A stretch of DNA of 64,000 nt from Meiothermus sp. (GTDB lineage: Bacteria; Deinococcota; Deinococci; Deinococcales; Thermaceae). Below are positions 18,412 through 27,135 of the stretch, piece by piece (position 1 is the first letter of the stretch; every line of letters starts with the position of its first letter). The notes under the pieces are model-generated. The model was not told the origin of the DNA, did no database searches, and saw only the letters and a program-made list of their open reading frames with translations. Where the stretch lies: assembly GCF_026004075.1 (NCBI RefSeq), contig NZ_BPIK01000001.1, positions 487,501 to 551,500 on the forward strand, in the 5' to 3' direction. Position numbers and translations under genes: made by a program.

Positions 18412-18711
18412 ATGCGGATGCTCAAACCGGAGTTGCTGAAGAACTTTCTACAGGACAACCCTGTGATCGTGGACGTGCGCCCGCCCGAACAATACAACCG
18501 CGCCGACCTCGAGGGCGCCTTGCATATCCCTCTGCACGACATCCAGCAGGGCAACCACAGCCTGCCCAAAGACCGTCCCCTGCTGCTGGTTTGCGAGCGG
18601 GGGGTGACTAGTGAGCTAGCCGGGCTTTACCTGGAAGCGGCGGGTTATGAGCAGGTCTACAACCTCGAGGGCGGCCTGCAAAAGCTGCGCAAGGTGACCG
18701 AAGGGCTGTAG
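18412..18711 (+). CDS. Single-domain rhodanese-like sulfurtransferase
   Basis: 99 aa. It has the rhodanese motif near the N-terminus (VIVDVRPPEQY) and a six-residue active-site loop opening with the catalytic Cys (VCERGVTS). Single-domain rhodaneses move sulfane sulfur in the cytoplasm. There is no Shine-Dalgarno. A -10-like TATACT (18393-18398) is 13 nt upstream, so the leader is very short or absent; a second in-frame ATG at 18418 is an alternative start. The gene ends 6 nt from the convergent 18718-20058 gene. Confidence 0.85.
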   Translation: MRMLKPELLKNFLQDNPVIVDVRPPEQYNRADLEGALHIPLHDIQQGNHSLPKDRPLLLVCERGVTSELAGLYLEAAGYEQVYNLEGGLQKLRKVTEGL

Positions 18712-18717
18712 CCCGGT

Positions 18718-20058
18718 TTACCCGGTGCGCCTGGGTAGCTCATCCAGCCGCAGGCCGTGCCAGGTTTCCAGGTGGGTGCGGTGGGTTGGCAGGTAGGCCC
18801 CCGGCTCGAAGAAGCGGTCGTAGTACTCGAGGTCGAGGTGGTGGGTTTGCAAAAACATCAGGCTGTAGATGGTGGGAACGGTGGCGGGGAACTTCCCAAA
18901 GGTATCAAAGAGGTACTGGGCCTGGGTAGCCACCACCTCTACCAGCCATTCTTCGTGCGGGAAGGCCTGGGCGCGCACCGCAGGGGTGTCTTTCCAGGGG
19001 CCGGGGGTTTCGGGGTTGAAGGGGCCGCCTGGCTGGTATTTGCGGGCCACCAGGGCCTCCACCGCCTGGCGCATACTGGGGTAGTGTGGGGGGCAGTGGC
19101 CCTCAAAAACGCCCTCGAGGCCGGTGGGGTTGGGCCGCGACCAGCCGGGCTTGAAATCGTAGCGGAAGCCCAGCCCCGGCACCTCGGGGTCGCCCGAAGC
19201 CCCCAGGGTGCGCACCCGGTCGAGGCCATTCAGCATCCAGCCGCCCAGGCCCATGGCCTGCTGCATCAGGTGGCCGGCAAACACCGCGGTGCTGATCTCC
19301 GCCGAGACCTCGGCCAGGGTGGCCTGGTCGAAGGCGGTGAGGGGGTAGGGCTTGTCCACCGCCACGTAATCCTTGAACTTTTCCAGGCCGGGGATGCTCC
19401 GGTTGTGCACGTCGTCGTAGAGCACGAAGCCGTTTTGGGCGATAAACAAAAGTTTGAGAAGCTGGTGCTGGGCCACGTCGGCCACCGGCCAGACCAGGAG
19501 GGAGCCGGGCTTGTTGGCGTTCCAGGCGTTGTGTCCGGCCATATAGGGCTCCCGTGGGGGTATGTAGAGCCGCTGGTCGGACAGACGCTGAATGTACTGC
19601 CGGTGGGCCAGCAGCAATTCCCACACATCCACCTGCCCATGTTCGTTGCGCGGTACGGGTGGCGCGGCGTCGCGGGTTTTGAAGATATACGTACCGCTGT
19701 CGTCGGTGAAGAACACCTGGCTGGTGTGAAAGCCCGCCGCGCTGGGGAAGGTGCGCCCGGCGGCCATGCCCGAGTAGCTGGGCAGGTATGGGGCCACGTT
19801 TTTGTGGTGGCTAATCAGGTTGTGCCAGCCAGTCAGGCCGCCCACCGTGGTCAGGATGAGCAGGCGCTCGAGCTCGGAAAGCGGGTAGGGCTCGTAGCGT
19901 GAGCGGTAGGCCAGCGGCCCCTCGGGCAGCTCGCCCCCCAGGGCAAAACGGCGGCTGCGGCGGCCAAACAGGGCCTCGGTGAGCGGAAACTTTAGCAGCG
20001 CCTCGAGGGCCTGGCGCTCGTGAAGGTGAAAGATCGGCTCAGACTCGGCGTGTGGCAT
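18718..20058 (-). CDS. Large protein with possible nitroreductase (SagB-like) fold
   Basis: 446 aa, not firmly recognised. The N-terminal part has GRRSRRF, then PLSELERLLIL, then AAGRTFPSAAGFHTSQVFFTD. This order matches the FMN-binding arginines, the helix and the PSAG loop of nitroreductase or SagB-type oxidoreductases. The C-terminal half has no motif I can name. There is no signal peptide or membrane segment. The start ATG lacks a Shine-Dalgarno; TAGACT (20066-20071) is 7 nt upstream, consistent with a leaderless mRNA. The flavin-enzyme idea is a pattern match only. Confidence 0.6.
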   Translation of the reverse strand: MPHAESEPIFHLHERQALEALLKFPLTEALFGRRSRRFALGGELPEGPLAYRSRYEPYPLSELERLLILTTVGGLTGWHNLISHHKNVAPYLPSYSGMAAGRTFPSAAGFHTSQVFFTDDSGTYIFKTRDAAPPVPRNEHGQVDVWELLLAHRQYIQRLSDQRLYIPPREPYMAGHNAWNANKPGSLLVWPVADVAQHQLLKLLFIAQNGFVLYDDVHNRSIPGLEKFKDYVAVDKPYPLTAFDQATLAEVSAEISTAVFAGHLMQQAMGLGGWMLNGLDRVRTLGASGDPEVPGLGFRYDFKPGWSRPNPTGLEGVFEGHCPPHYPSMRQAVEALVARKYQPGGPFNPETPGPWKDTPAVRAQAFPHEEWLVEVVATQAQYLFDTFGKFPATVPTIYSLMFLQTHHLDLEYYDRFFEPGAYLPTHRTHLETWHGLRLDELPRRTG

Positions 20059-20101
20059 TTTCTATAGTCTAGCCCCGATTTCACTGATGGTATGTAATCG
20101 G

Positions 20102-20143
20102 TAAAAACAAAACATCCCCATGCTGGATTCCGGCAGGGGATGT
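20102..20143 (-). terminator. Terminator after the two-domain sulfurtransferase
   Basis: On the minus strand ACATCCCC pairs perfectly with GGGGATGT, with an extra inner TGC/GCA, and is followed by TTTGTTTTT. It lies 16 nt past the stop codon. Confidence 0.9.
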
Positions 20144-20159
20144 GCTGATGGGCTTCAGG

Positions 20160-21020
20160 CTACTTTTCCGGGCCTTTTTCGATGGGCACCCCCACCGCAT
20201 TGCCCCACTCGGTCCAGCTCCCGTCGTAGTTCTTGACGTTGGGGAAGCCCAGCAGGTGCTTGAGCACGAACCAGCTATGGCTGCTGCGCTCGGCGATACG
20301 GCAGTAGGCGATCACCTCCTTGTCGGGGGTGATGCCCTTGCTTTCGTAAATGGCCCGCAGCTCTTCGGCGCTCTTGAAGGTGCCGTCGGGGTTCACGGTG
20401 GTGGCCCAGGGGATGCTCTTGGCGCCGGGGATGTGGCCGCCGCGCAGCACCCCTTCCTGGGGGTACTCGGGCATGTGGGTCTTCTCGCCGGTGAACTCGG
20501 CGGGGCTGCGCACGTCTACCAGGGCGCCCTTGCCAGCCTTCACCTTTTCCAGGTGGGCCAGCACCTCGTTGCGGAAGGCCCGCAGGTTGGGGTCGCGCTG
20601 GCCGGGGGTATACGTGCCTTTGGGGTAGGTGGGCACCTCGGTGGTCAGGGGTTTGTTTTCCTGAATCCACTTAATGCGCCCTCCGTTCATCAGCTTGAGC
20701 TTCCGGTGGCCGTTGTAGCTAAAAAACCAGAAGGCATAGGCCGCCCACCAGTTGTTCTTATCCCCGTACAGCACGATGGTGGTGTCGTTGGAGATGCCCA
20801 GCCGCTCGAACAGGGCGGCCAGTTCGTGGGGTTGAATGAACTCGCGGATGGTGTCGTCCCAGAGGTCGGCCTGCCAGTCTATTTTTTGGCTGCCAGGAAT
20901 ATGCCCGGTGTCGTAAAGCAGGATGTCCTCGTTGACCTCGAGGATGCGCACCTCGGGGTTGTTCAGGTTTTCCAGCACCCAGTCGGTTGAAACCAGTACG
21001 TCGGGGTTGGCGTAGCTCAT
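20160..21020 (-). CDS. Two-domain thiosulfate/3-mercaptopyruvate sulfurtransferase
   Basis: 286 aa, two rhodanese domains (about 8-130 and 160-280). The active-site loop in the second domain is CRIAERS, close to the CRIGERS loop of CysA-type thiosulfate sulfurtransferases. The first domain lacks the cysteine and is structural. It transfers sulfur from thiosulfate to cyanide or protein thiols. AAAGGAGG is 6 nt before the ATG, and there is no signal peptide. It is downstream of an Rrf2 regulator gene on the same strand, with a perfect palindrome in its promoter region. Confidence 0.92.
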   Translation of the reverse strand: MSYANPDVLVSTDWVLENLNNPEVRILEVNEDILLYDTGHIPGSQKIDWQADLWDDTIREFIQPHELAALFERLGISNDTTIVLYGDKNNWWAAYAFWFFSYNGHRKLKLMNGGRIKWIQENKPLTTEVPTYPKGTYTPGQRDPNLRAFRNEVLAHLEKVKAGKGALVDVRSPAEFTGEKTHMPEYPQEGVLRGGHIPGAKSIPWATTVNPDGTFKSAEELRAIYESKGITPDKEVIAYCRIAERSSHSWFVLKHLLGFPNVKNYDGSWTEWGNAVGVPIEKGPEK

Positions 21021-21091
21021 CTTATCCTCCTTTGCACTGCATCAGTTAACCCAAAACAGCTTAGGGCAAAGATGTCTAAGGTTACGCTGAC

Positions 21092-21116
21092 ATAGATTAC
21101 AAAAAATGTAATCTAT
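21092..21116. promoter_or_regulatory. Perfect 10+10 bp palindrome, candidate Rrf2 operator
   Basis: ATAGATTACA and TGTAATCTAT are perfect inverted arms around AAAAA. It lies between the Rrf2 gene and the sulfurtransferase gene, 72 bp before the latter. On the minus strand it overlaps a possible -35 TTGTAA with TTAGAC 17 nt further on. About 25 bp with two-fold symmetry is the usual size for Rrf2-family sites. Confidence 0.6.
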
Positions 21117-21174
21117 GAATGGAATCCTACCCCCAAGCGCCCCTCATTGCAACGGTCGTGTACAAATCAAGCAA

Positions 21175-21693
21175 TCAGTTCTTCGACCTCGAGCGGGTGC
21201 CGTTCTTGCCCGCGCGGCGGGTAAGAAGCTCGCTCGAGGGCAGCAGATGCCCCAGGCACTCGGTGTAGTCCACCCCCTGCCGGAAGTCGGCGGCCAGGTC
21301 GGCCACGCTCACCTGGCTTAGAACTTGCAATGCCGCATCCCGCACCTTGAGCCAGACCACGCTGCGCGCGTGGCAGCGCTTTTCCTCCACGCAAGCCTTG
21401 GGCCAGTTGAGGCTCACACAGGCCAGGGGGGCGATGGGGCCGTCCACGGCCCGAATTACGTCGCGCAGGTTGATCTCTTCGGCCGGGCGTGGGAGGGCAT
21501 ACCCCCCACCCTGGCCCTTTTTGGAAGTAACCAGGTGGTGGCCTACCAGGGCGGCCAGAATGCGTGTCAGGTAGGTGTGCGGTACGCCGGTGGCCTTGCT
21601 GAGTTCCTCGCTTCCAACAAGGCGATCCGGGGCCTGAGCGCCGAGATAACCCAGGATTTTGAAGGCGTAGATATCGGTTTTGGAGAGGCGCAT
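21175..21693 (-). CDS. Rrf2-family transcriptional regulator with three cysteines
   Basis: 172 aa. There is an N-terminal winged helix (residues 1-85: [26 protein letters not shown] recognition helix, [11 protein letters not shown] wing). Cysteines follow in the order C-x8-C-x5-C ([17 protein letters not shown]). In IscR, NsrR and RirA this segment binds an Fe-S cluster; here the spacing is similar to but not identical with IscR. It follows the nitrilase-family gene by only 9 nt and precedes the sulfurtransferase, so it may regulate sulfur or Fe-S metabolism. Cluster binding is inferred. Confidence 0.88.
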   Translation of the reverse strand: MRLSKTDIYAFKILGYLGAQAPDRLVGSEELSKATGVPHTYLTRILAALVGHHLVTSKKGQGGGYALPRPAEEINLRDVIRAVDGPIAPLACVSLNWPKACVEEKRCHARSVVWLKVRDAALQVLSQVSVADLAADFRQGVDYTECLGHLLPSSELLTRRAGKNGTRSRSKN

Positions 21694-21702
21694 GACCCCA
21701 AT

Positions 21703-22662
21703 TTAGCCCAACGCCCGCGCCTCCGGCAGTTCTACCACCGCGCGCACAAAAGCGTCGCCTACCGCGCGATCGGCCAGGGCCAGCGGGCCACCGGCCTGGT
21801 AGACGCCGCTTCTGCCCTCGAAGTACAGGTCGTAGAGCTGCCCGTTGAGCATGGGGTTGAGGCCGTAGCGAAGGTGCTCCCGGTTTTGCAGCTTTTTAGC
21901 CAGCCCTTCGCGCAGCCAGACCTCCCCCTCCACCTGGTTCGGATCGGCGCTCCAGGGGCCGTCCCAGCGGGCGGCATTGGCCGAGGGCTGCACCACCAGC
22001 CAGGCCCCGGCGGCATCGGCCTGCTCGAGCAGGCTTTCGTGAAAGGCGTCCAGGCAGATCAGGTTGGCGATGGGGCCCAGCCGGGTTTTTAGGATCTGTC
22101 TACCAGGCCATCCCCCTGACAGAAAAGCCCCGCGTTCGTGAGCGGTGAGGTTGACCTTGGGCACCCGCCCCAGGATGGTACCCTGGGGTGAAACAACCAG
22201 TGATAGGTTGTAGACCCGCCGGCCCAGGGCGTGTAGCTGCCGTGTGGGTTCCCAGTCCATGAAGGGACTGAAGATGCTGCCGGCCACCACATAAGCCCTG
22301 GCGGCCTGGGCGGCCTCCCGAAAAGCCTGCTCGTACACCGGCCAGACCTTCCGGGCCCGCAGATGATAGAACACGGCAGGGCTCAAAACCCCCAGCCCCA
22401 GGGCCGCTTGCCACTCTTCCCGTAGCAGCACCAGTGCTGCTTGCAGGCTGGTTCTGGCTTCACGCATGGTTCGGGGTGTCTCCATCCAGAACAATAGCGG
22501 CAGGGCGAAGGCCTCGGGGAAGGCGACAAGGCGGGGCTCATGTTCCGGGAGCCCGTGAATGGCGGCTTGAGCCAGCTCCCGCACATACTGCCTGAAGCTC
22601 TCGGCGCTGCTGTAAGGCCGGGTGTGCAGCTCAGTTTGTACCGCAACCAGATGCACCCGCAT
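21703..22662 (-). CDS. Carbon-nitrogen hydrolase (nitrilase superfamily)
   Basis: 319 aa. The catalytic triad is visible: Glu in VAFPEAF, Lys in GRVPKVNLT and Cys in NLICLDAF, in the right order. These cytoplasmic enzymes hydrolyse amides or nitriles; the substrate cannot be named. AAGGTGG lies 6 nt before the ATG at 22662, which starts MRVHLVAVQTEL; 21 further upstream codons are unlikely. It is probably co-transcribed with the Rrf2 gene 9 nt downstream. It is divergent from a small exported protein. Confidence 0.85.
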   Translation of the reverse strand: MRVHLVAVQTELHTRPYSSAESFRQYVRELAQAAIHGLPEHEPRLVAFPEAFALPLLFWMETPRTMREARTSLQAALVLLREEWQAALGLGVLSPAVFYHLRARKVWPVYEQAFREAAQAARAYVVAGSIFSPFMDWEPTRQLHALGRRVYNLSLVVSPQGTILGRVPKVNLTAHERGAFLSGGWPGRQILKTRLGPIANLICLDAFHESLLEQADAAGAWLVVQPSANAARWDGPWSADPNQVEGEVWLREGLAKKLQNREHLRYGLNPMLNGQLYDLYFEGRSGVYQAGGPLALADRAVGDAFVRAVVELPEARALG

Positions 22663-22761
22663 TGCGCCCACCTTACTACAGACGCGTACCGGGCGGATCA
22701 TAAAAGAAGCCTTAACGTCCCTCACACACAGCCGCGGATACCCCGGGGTTAGGGTAAGGGC

Positions 22762-23130
22762 ATGCGTGGTTTGCTTATTTTGCTGGTTTTATGCTCGATG
22801 GCCTTTGCCCAGATCCGGGTGACGCTCGAGGCCCCGCCCCCACCCACCCTCACCATCAGCGCCGACATCCGCATTGCCCTGGTTCCGGGCCTTGTGGTGG
22901 TGGAGCGGATGCCTGAACCCCAGGGGATTGTGGTGGTGTACCGCAGCAACCGGGCGGCCGAGGTGTACGCCCACCACCACCGCGACCTGGTGGCCCGCGG
23001 CTGGACAAGAGTCAAATATCAGGCCGGTGATGGCCGCTACAAGTCCGAGTACCGCAGAGGTCGGGCCAAGGCCAAGCTGGAAGTGCGCGACCGCCGGGGC
23101 CGGATCGAGGTGCGGGTCAGGGAAGGCTAG
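22762..23130 (+). CDS. Small exported protein of unknown function
   Basis: 122 aa, not recognised. Residues 1-16 form a signal peptide (MRGLLILLVLCSMAFA, cleavage before Q). The mature part has a Pro stretch, then a compact region (about 30-85) and a very basic Arg/Lys-rich tail predicted to be beta-rich. AGGGTAAGGGC lies just before the ATG. It sits between the nitrilase gene (divergent) and tRNA-Ala. Confidence 0.7.
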   Translation: MRGLLILLVLCSMAFAQIRVTLEAPPPPTLTISADIRIALVPGLVVVERMPEPQGIVVVYRSNRAAEVYAHHHRDLVARGWTRVKYQAGDGRYKSEYRRGRAKAKLEVRDRRGRIEVRVREG

Positions 23131-23167
23131 ACAGCCGAACGGCTCCCGGCTACACTAAACAACGCTT

Positions 23168-23243
23168 GGGGCCGTGGCGCAGTTGGGAGCGCGCTTGAAT
23201 CGCACTCAAGAGGTCGGGGGTTCGAGTCCCCTCGGCTCCACCA
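23168..23243 (+). tRNA. tRNA-Ala (anticodon CGC)
   Basis: 76 nt with encoded CCA. The acceptor stem GGGGCCG/CGGCTCC contains the G3-U70 pair that marks alanine tRNAs. The anticodon stem CTTGA/TCAAG encloses the loop ATCGCAC with anticodon CGC, which reads GCG. The T arm (GGTTCGAGTCC) is normal. Confidence 0.97.
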
Positions 23244-23259
23244 GGCAAAAACCTTCAGT

Positions 23260-23293
23260 ATCCGAGGGTGTCTACCTTCGGATTTTGCTTTTT
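23260..23293 (+). terminator. Terminator after tRNA-Ala
   Basis: ATCCGAGGGT pairs with ACCTTCGGAT (one G-U) around GTCT and is followed by TTTGCTTTTT, 16 nt past the tRNA end. Confidence 0.85.
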
Positions 23294-23336
23294 GGAGCAA
23301 CTGGAAGCAGGTTTGCTCCTCAAGGTAGGGGGTGGC

Positions 23337-24383
23337 TTATCCCCACACATTTCTCCATAGTGCGCCACCCAGCCCAAAAAGCCCCAGTAAGGGAATAGGG
23401 GGAAATTGGCGCAGCAGGAGGCCTAGCGCTAGCAATATAGCAAGCAGCTCAGCCCAGCCCACCAGGGTTTCGCGTCCCAATAGCCACAGTGCCCAGGCGA
23501 TGAGTCCCAGGGCCGCCCCTGAGGCCCCCTGAAAAAAGGCTTCGGCGATGGGATGCTCCTGCCAGCGGTGCAGGAGGCCGGCCACCAGAAAGGTAAATAT
23601 GAACGAGGGTAAAAAAATGCCAACGGTTGAGAGCACCGCTCCAGGGATGCCTGCTGCCAGGTAGCCTGCCGCCGTGGCTGTGGTTAGCAGGGGCCCCGGT
23701 GTGATCTGACCCAGGGCCAGGGCATTCAGGAGGTCGCTCGAGCCCAGCCAGCCCCGGCTTACCATCTCCTGCATCAGCCCAATCAACACATAGCCCGAGC
23801 CGAACAAAGTGGAGCCTACCAGGAAAAAAAACCAGAACAGACTGAGGGGCTCTACGCTCAACACCCTCGCGCTTCTGCCCAGTACCACCAGTAGACCCAC
23901 CAGCAATACCACCGCCCACTCCACCACACCCAGCCCGGCCAGCACCAGCCCAGCCAGGGCCAGCATCCAGGTTTGGGGTTGTTTCTTGGGGTGGGGCAGC
24001 AGATTCCAAAGGGCCTGGGCAATCAGGGCCACCACGGCCAGCTTGAGCCCCAGGAACGCGCCCTGTACTAAAGCCAGCGAGGCCACCTCCCGGTACAATG
24101 CCGCCAGCGCTAGCGTGACCCCTGCCGCTGGAACGATAAACCCCAGTCCTGCCAGCAGCAGACCCCAGTGGCCCGCTCTGGCAAAGCCCAGAAGCATGGC
24201 CGTCTCAGTGGAGTTGGGGCCCGGAATCAGGTTGACGGCGGCCAGCATCTTCAGGTACTGCGCTTTGCTCACCCATTTACCTTCCCCGACCAAAAGGCGC
24301 TGGAAAATGGCAAAATGGGCCGCTGGGCCGCCAAAAGCGGTCAGACCCAGCCAGACGAAGGTTTTCAGCACGTGCCAGGGCAT
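23337..24383 (-). CDS. chrA: Chromate transporter (ChrA/CHR family)
   Basis: 348 aa, about ten membrane helices in two homologous CHR halves. The first half has the family motifs FVWLGLTAFGGPAAH and NLIPGPNSTE; the second has the related FFLVGSTLFGSGY and LGQITPGPLLTTA. ChrA proteins exchange chromate or sulfate across the inner membrane; the natural substrate here is unknown. The ATG at 24383 lacks a Shine-Dalgarno but has a -10 box 7 nt upstream. It is divergent from the peptide ABC operon. Confidence 0.92.
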   Translation of the reverse strand: MPWHVLKTFVWLGLTAFGGPAAHFAIFQRLLVGEGKWVSKAQYLKMLAAVNLIPGPNSTETAMLLGFARAGHWGLLLAGLGFIVPAAGVTLALAALYREVASLALVQGAFLGLKLAVVALIAQALWNLLPHPKKQPQTWMLALAGLVLAGLGVVEWAVVLLVGLLVVLGRSARVLSVEPLSLFWFFFLVGSTLFGSGYVLIGLMQEMVSRGWLGSSDLLNALALGQITPGPLLTTATAAGYLAAGIPGAVLSTVGIFLPSFIFTFLVAGLLHRWQEHPIAEAFFQGASGAALGLIAWALWLLGRETLVGWAELLAILLALGLLLRQFPPIPLLGLFGLGGALWRNVWG

Positions 24384-24390
24384 CGGGCTC

Positions 24391-24396
24391 AGTATA
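24391..24396 (-). promoter_or_regulatory. -10 box for a leaderless chrA mRNA
   Basis: TATACT on the minus strand, 7 nt before the chrA ATG, with no ribosome-binding site. A weak -35 candidate (GACATT) is 17 nt further upstream. Confidence 0.55.
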
Positions 24397-24419
24397 TGCC
24401 CGTACGTCATTGCAATGTC

Positions 24420-24448
24420 TTGACCTGCCGTGTGTTTATCGGTATTGT
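24420..24448 (+). promoter_or_regulatory. Promoter of the peptide ABC operon
   Basis: TTGACC (24420-24425), exactly 17 nt, then TATTGT (24443-24448). Transcription would start near 24455, leaving a short leader with AAAGGAGG before the ATG at 24473. Confidence 0.75.
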
Positions 24449-24472
24449 TGCGACGTATCGAAAGGAGGCTTC

Positions 24473-26044
24473 ATGAGGCTAGTAAAAGCAGTTGGGCTTA
24501 TTGCGGCTTTAAGCCTGGGGGGTGCCCTAGCCCAGGACCGCACCCAGACCCTTATTTATGGTGGGGACTGGTCTGACCTTATTACCATGGATCCCCAGGT
24601 TTCCTACGAGTTTTCCGGTGGCCTGGTTACCGACAACCTATACGAGACCCTGGTCAAGTACGAGGGCACCGACCTCTCGACCCTAAAGCCGGGCCTGGCC
24701 GAGAGCTGGAAGGTAGACCGGGGCCGGGATACCTGGGAGATCACCTTCCGCCTGCGCCGGGGCAGCAAGTTCTCCAGCGGCAACGAGGTGACGGCCAAGG
24801 ATGTGGTTTATACCTTTGAACGGGCGCTGGCAATTAAGGGGCCGGGTTCGTTCCTATTCACCGAAATTGCCCAATTAAAGCCGGGGGCTACCAAGGCCGT
24901 GGACAACTACACGGTGGTGGTGAGCCTGCCCAAAACCGCCTCGCCGGGCTCTTTCCTTTCGATTCTGACCTTTAACATCGGCGGCATTGTGGACTCCGAG
25001 ACTGTGCAGAAAAACGCCAAGGGCAACGACTTTGGCAAAGAATGGCTCACCAACAACTCAGCTGGTTCGGGGCCCTTCCGGTTAGTGCGCTGGGATCGGG
25101 GTTCGCAGGTGTTGCTCGAGGCCAACCCCAACGCCCGCATCAAGCCCAAGCTGCAGCGCATCATCCTGCGCGAGATCAAGGAACCAGCGGTGTTGCGCAC
25201 GGCCCTCGAGTCGGGCGAGATTGACATCGCCGAGGGGCTCACCCCGGAAGCCCTGCGGGCGCTGGCCGGCAACCCCCGATTTAAGACCCTCAAAGCCGAC
25301 AGCCTGCGCCTCAACTACCTGGGCATGAACGTCAAGGAAGGCAGCCCCTTCGCCAACAAGCTGGTGCGCGATGCGGTGCGCTACAGCATCAACCAGGACG
25401 AGCTGGTGAGCGGGCTGGTGCAGGGTAACGGCACCAAGATCCAGACCCTCATCCCCAAAGGGCTGCTGGGCTACGACCCCCGCACCCCCTACACCTTCGA
25501 CCCGGCCAGGGCCCGGCGTCTATTGGCCCAGGCGGGGTATCCGAACGGCCTCGAGTTCGAACTGCTGGTAAGCACCGGAATCTGCGGTGGGGGCATTCCC
25601 TGTGCGGACATTGCTGCTAAAATCCAGTCCGACCTAGCCAAGGGGGGCTTTAAGGCCAACGTCAAGGCCATCGCCAACGCCGAGGTGCTGCGCACCTACC
25701 GGGCCCAGAACCACCAGATGGTCCTGGTGGGCTGGAGCCCCGACTTCCCCGACCCCGACGGCAACGCCACCCCCTGGGCCAACTTCGAGGCCCGCAGCCT
25801 GGCCTGGCGCAACGTCTGGAACGATCCCACTGCCATCCGGCTGACCAACCAGGCAGCCCTCGAGACCGACCCATCCAAGCGGGTGGCGCTGTACCGGATT
25901 CTCACCGATTACGTGCTGAAAAACGGCCCCTACGCCGTGCTCTACCAGCCAGCGGTGCCCATTGGCCTGTCGGCCAAGGTGGAAGGGTACGTGCGCAACG
26001 CCCAGGGCCAGGTGCGCTTCGAGAACATTAGCAAACTTCCATAA
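24473..26044 (+). CDS. Peptide ABC transporter substrate-binding protein (family 5)
   Basis: 523 aa. An N-terminal signal peptide (about 1-20, ending GGALAQ) has no lipobox cysteine. The mature protein has the family-5 layout: TLIYGGDWSDLITMDPQ at the start, then LYETLVKY, then TAKDVVYTFERAL, and a C-terminal lobe with VGWSPDFPDPDG. It binds oligopeptides or similar solutes in the periplasm and delivers them to the permeases encoded next. AAAGGAGG is well spaced before this ATG; the frame is open 21 codons further upstream but that part overlaps the promoter. Confidence 0.93.
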   Translation: MRLVKAVGLIAALSLGGALAQDRTQTLIYGGDWSDLITMDPQVSYEFSGGLVTDNLYETLVKYEGTDLSTLKPGLAESWKVDRGRDTWEITFRLRRGSKFSSGNEVTAKDVVYTFERALAIKGPGSFLFTEIAQLKPGATKAVDNYTVVVSLPKTASPGSFLSILTFNIGGIVDSETVQKNAKGNDFGKEWLTNNSAGSGPFRLVRWDRGSQVLLEANPNARIKPKLQRIILREIKEPAVLRTALESGEIDIAEGLTPEALRALAGNPRFKTLKADSLRLNYLGMNVKEGSPFANKLVRDAVRYSINQDELVSGLVQGNGTKIQTLIPKGLLGYDPRTPYTFDPARARRLLAQAGYPNGLEFELLVSTGICGGGIPCADIAAKIQSDLAKGGFKANVKAIANAEVLRTYRAQNHQMVLVGWSPDFPDPDGNATPWANFEARSLAWRNVWNDPTAIRLTNQAALETDPSKRVALYRILTDYVLKNGPYAVLYQPAVPIGLSAKVEGYVRNAQGQVRFENISKLP

Positions 26045-26051
26045 GCAGCCC

Positions 26052-26101
26052 AGGGTTCGGGGCTCAGGGCACGGCCTAGGACGCCCTGGGCTCTGAACCC
26101 T
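26052..26101 (+). repeat. Long intergenic hairpin between binding protein and permease genes
   Basis: Two 19-nt arms (26052-26070 and 26083-26101), starting AGGGTTC and ending GAACCCT, pair along their whole length with three G-U pairs around a 12-nt loop. There is no T-run, so it is not a simple terminator. Position and strength match processing or mRNA-stabilising hairpins that raise the yield of the binding protein over the permeases. Confidence 0.7.
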
Positions 26102-26106
26102 AAATC

Positions 26107-27120
26107 ATGGTTATGTTTCCTTACCTTTTACGACGACTTTTTTTTGTGATTTTTGTGGTCTGGGGGGTCACCTTTGCCACCTTCTTTATCGCCAATGTGG
26201 TGCCGATTGACCCCGCCATTGCTGCCCTGGGCGACAACGCCCGCGAGGAGCAGATTAAGGAATTCCGGGAGCGCTACGGCCTGGATAAGCCCATCTGGCA
26301 GCAGTACCTGATTTACATGGGCCGCCTGCTGTCCGGCGACCTGGGCAACTCGCTGCGCACCCAGCGGGCTGTGGCTGAAGACCTGAAGGAGTTTTTTCCT
26401 GCAACCCTCGAGCTCTCGGTCGCGGCTTTTCTGGTGACCCTGTTGTTGGGGGTGCCCGCCGGTATCCTGGCCGCTTTGCGACAGAACAAGGCCACCGACG
26501 TTACGGTGCGTATCCTGGCCCTCATCGGCGGGGCCACCCCGGTGTTTTTTCTGGCGGTGTTGCTGCAGTACGTGTTTGCCCGGCAGTTCGATTTATTGCC
26601 TGTGCAGGGGCGTCTGGACGGGTTTACCTTTCCGCCGCCCAGGGTTACCGGTATGGTGGGCATCGATGCCTTGCTGGCCAGGGACTGGGGGGCTTTCCTG
26701 GACTCCCTGCGCCACCTGGTGCTGCCGGCGTTTGTGCTGGGTCTGTTTTCGGCGGCCATTCTGGCCCGCATGACCCGTGCCACCATGCTCGAGGTGCTCT
26801 CGCAGGACTACATTCGCACCGCTCGAGCCAAAGGGGTTCCCGGCAGGGCTGTGGTCTTTCGCCATGCTCTCAAAAACGCCTCGCTGCCGGTGCTCACCTT
26901 GCTGGGGGGTCTGCTCGGCGGCCTGCTCTCCGGTGCGGTGCTAACCGAGACCATCTTTAGCTGGCCCGGCATCGGGCGCTACGTGACCCAGTCGGCCACC
27001 AGCCTCGACTTCCCCGCGGTGATGGGGGTTACGCTGCTGGTGGGGCTGGTGTACGCCCTCATCAACCTGATTGTGGATCTGCTTTATGCCTTTCTCGACC
27101 CTCGCATCCGCTATGCCTAA
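26107..27120 (+). CDS. Peptide ABC transporter permease, DppB/OppB type
   Basis: 337 aa, six membrane helices. It starts with the family pattern YLLRRLFFVIFVVWGVTFATF, has RYGLDKPIWQQY and GDLGNSLRT in the first loop, and the EAA-type loop DYIRTARAKGVPGRAVVFRH near residue 235. The ATG at 26107 is only 5 nt after the intergenic hairpin and lacks a Shine-Dalgarno; a second ATG at 26113 is equally possible. The product pairs with the downstream permease to form the channel. Confidence 0.93.
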   Translation: MVMFPYLLRRLFFVIFVVWGVTFATFFIANVVPIDPAIAALGDNAREEQIKEFRERYGLDKPIWQQYLIYMGRLLSGDLGNSLRTQRAVAEDLKEFFPATLELSVAAFLVTLLLGVPAGILAALRQNKATDVTVRILALIGGATPVFFLAVLLQYVFARQFDLLPVQGRLDGFTFPPPRVTGMVGIDALLARDWGAFLDSLRHLVLPAFVLGLFSAAILARMTRATMLEVLSQDYIRTARAKGVPGRAVVFRHALKNASLPVLTLLGGLLGGLLSGAVLTETIFSWPGIGRYVTQSATSLDFPAVMGVTLLVGLVYALINLIVDLLYAFLDPRIRYA

Positions 27121-27135
27121 CCCGACGGAGTATCC

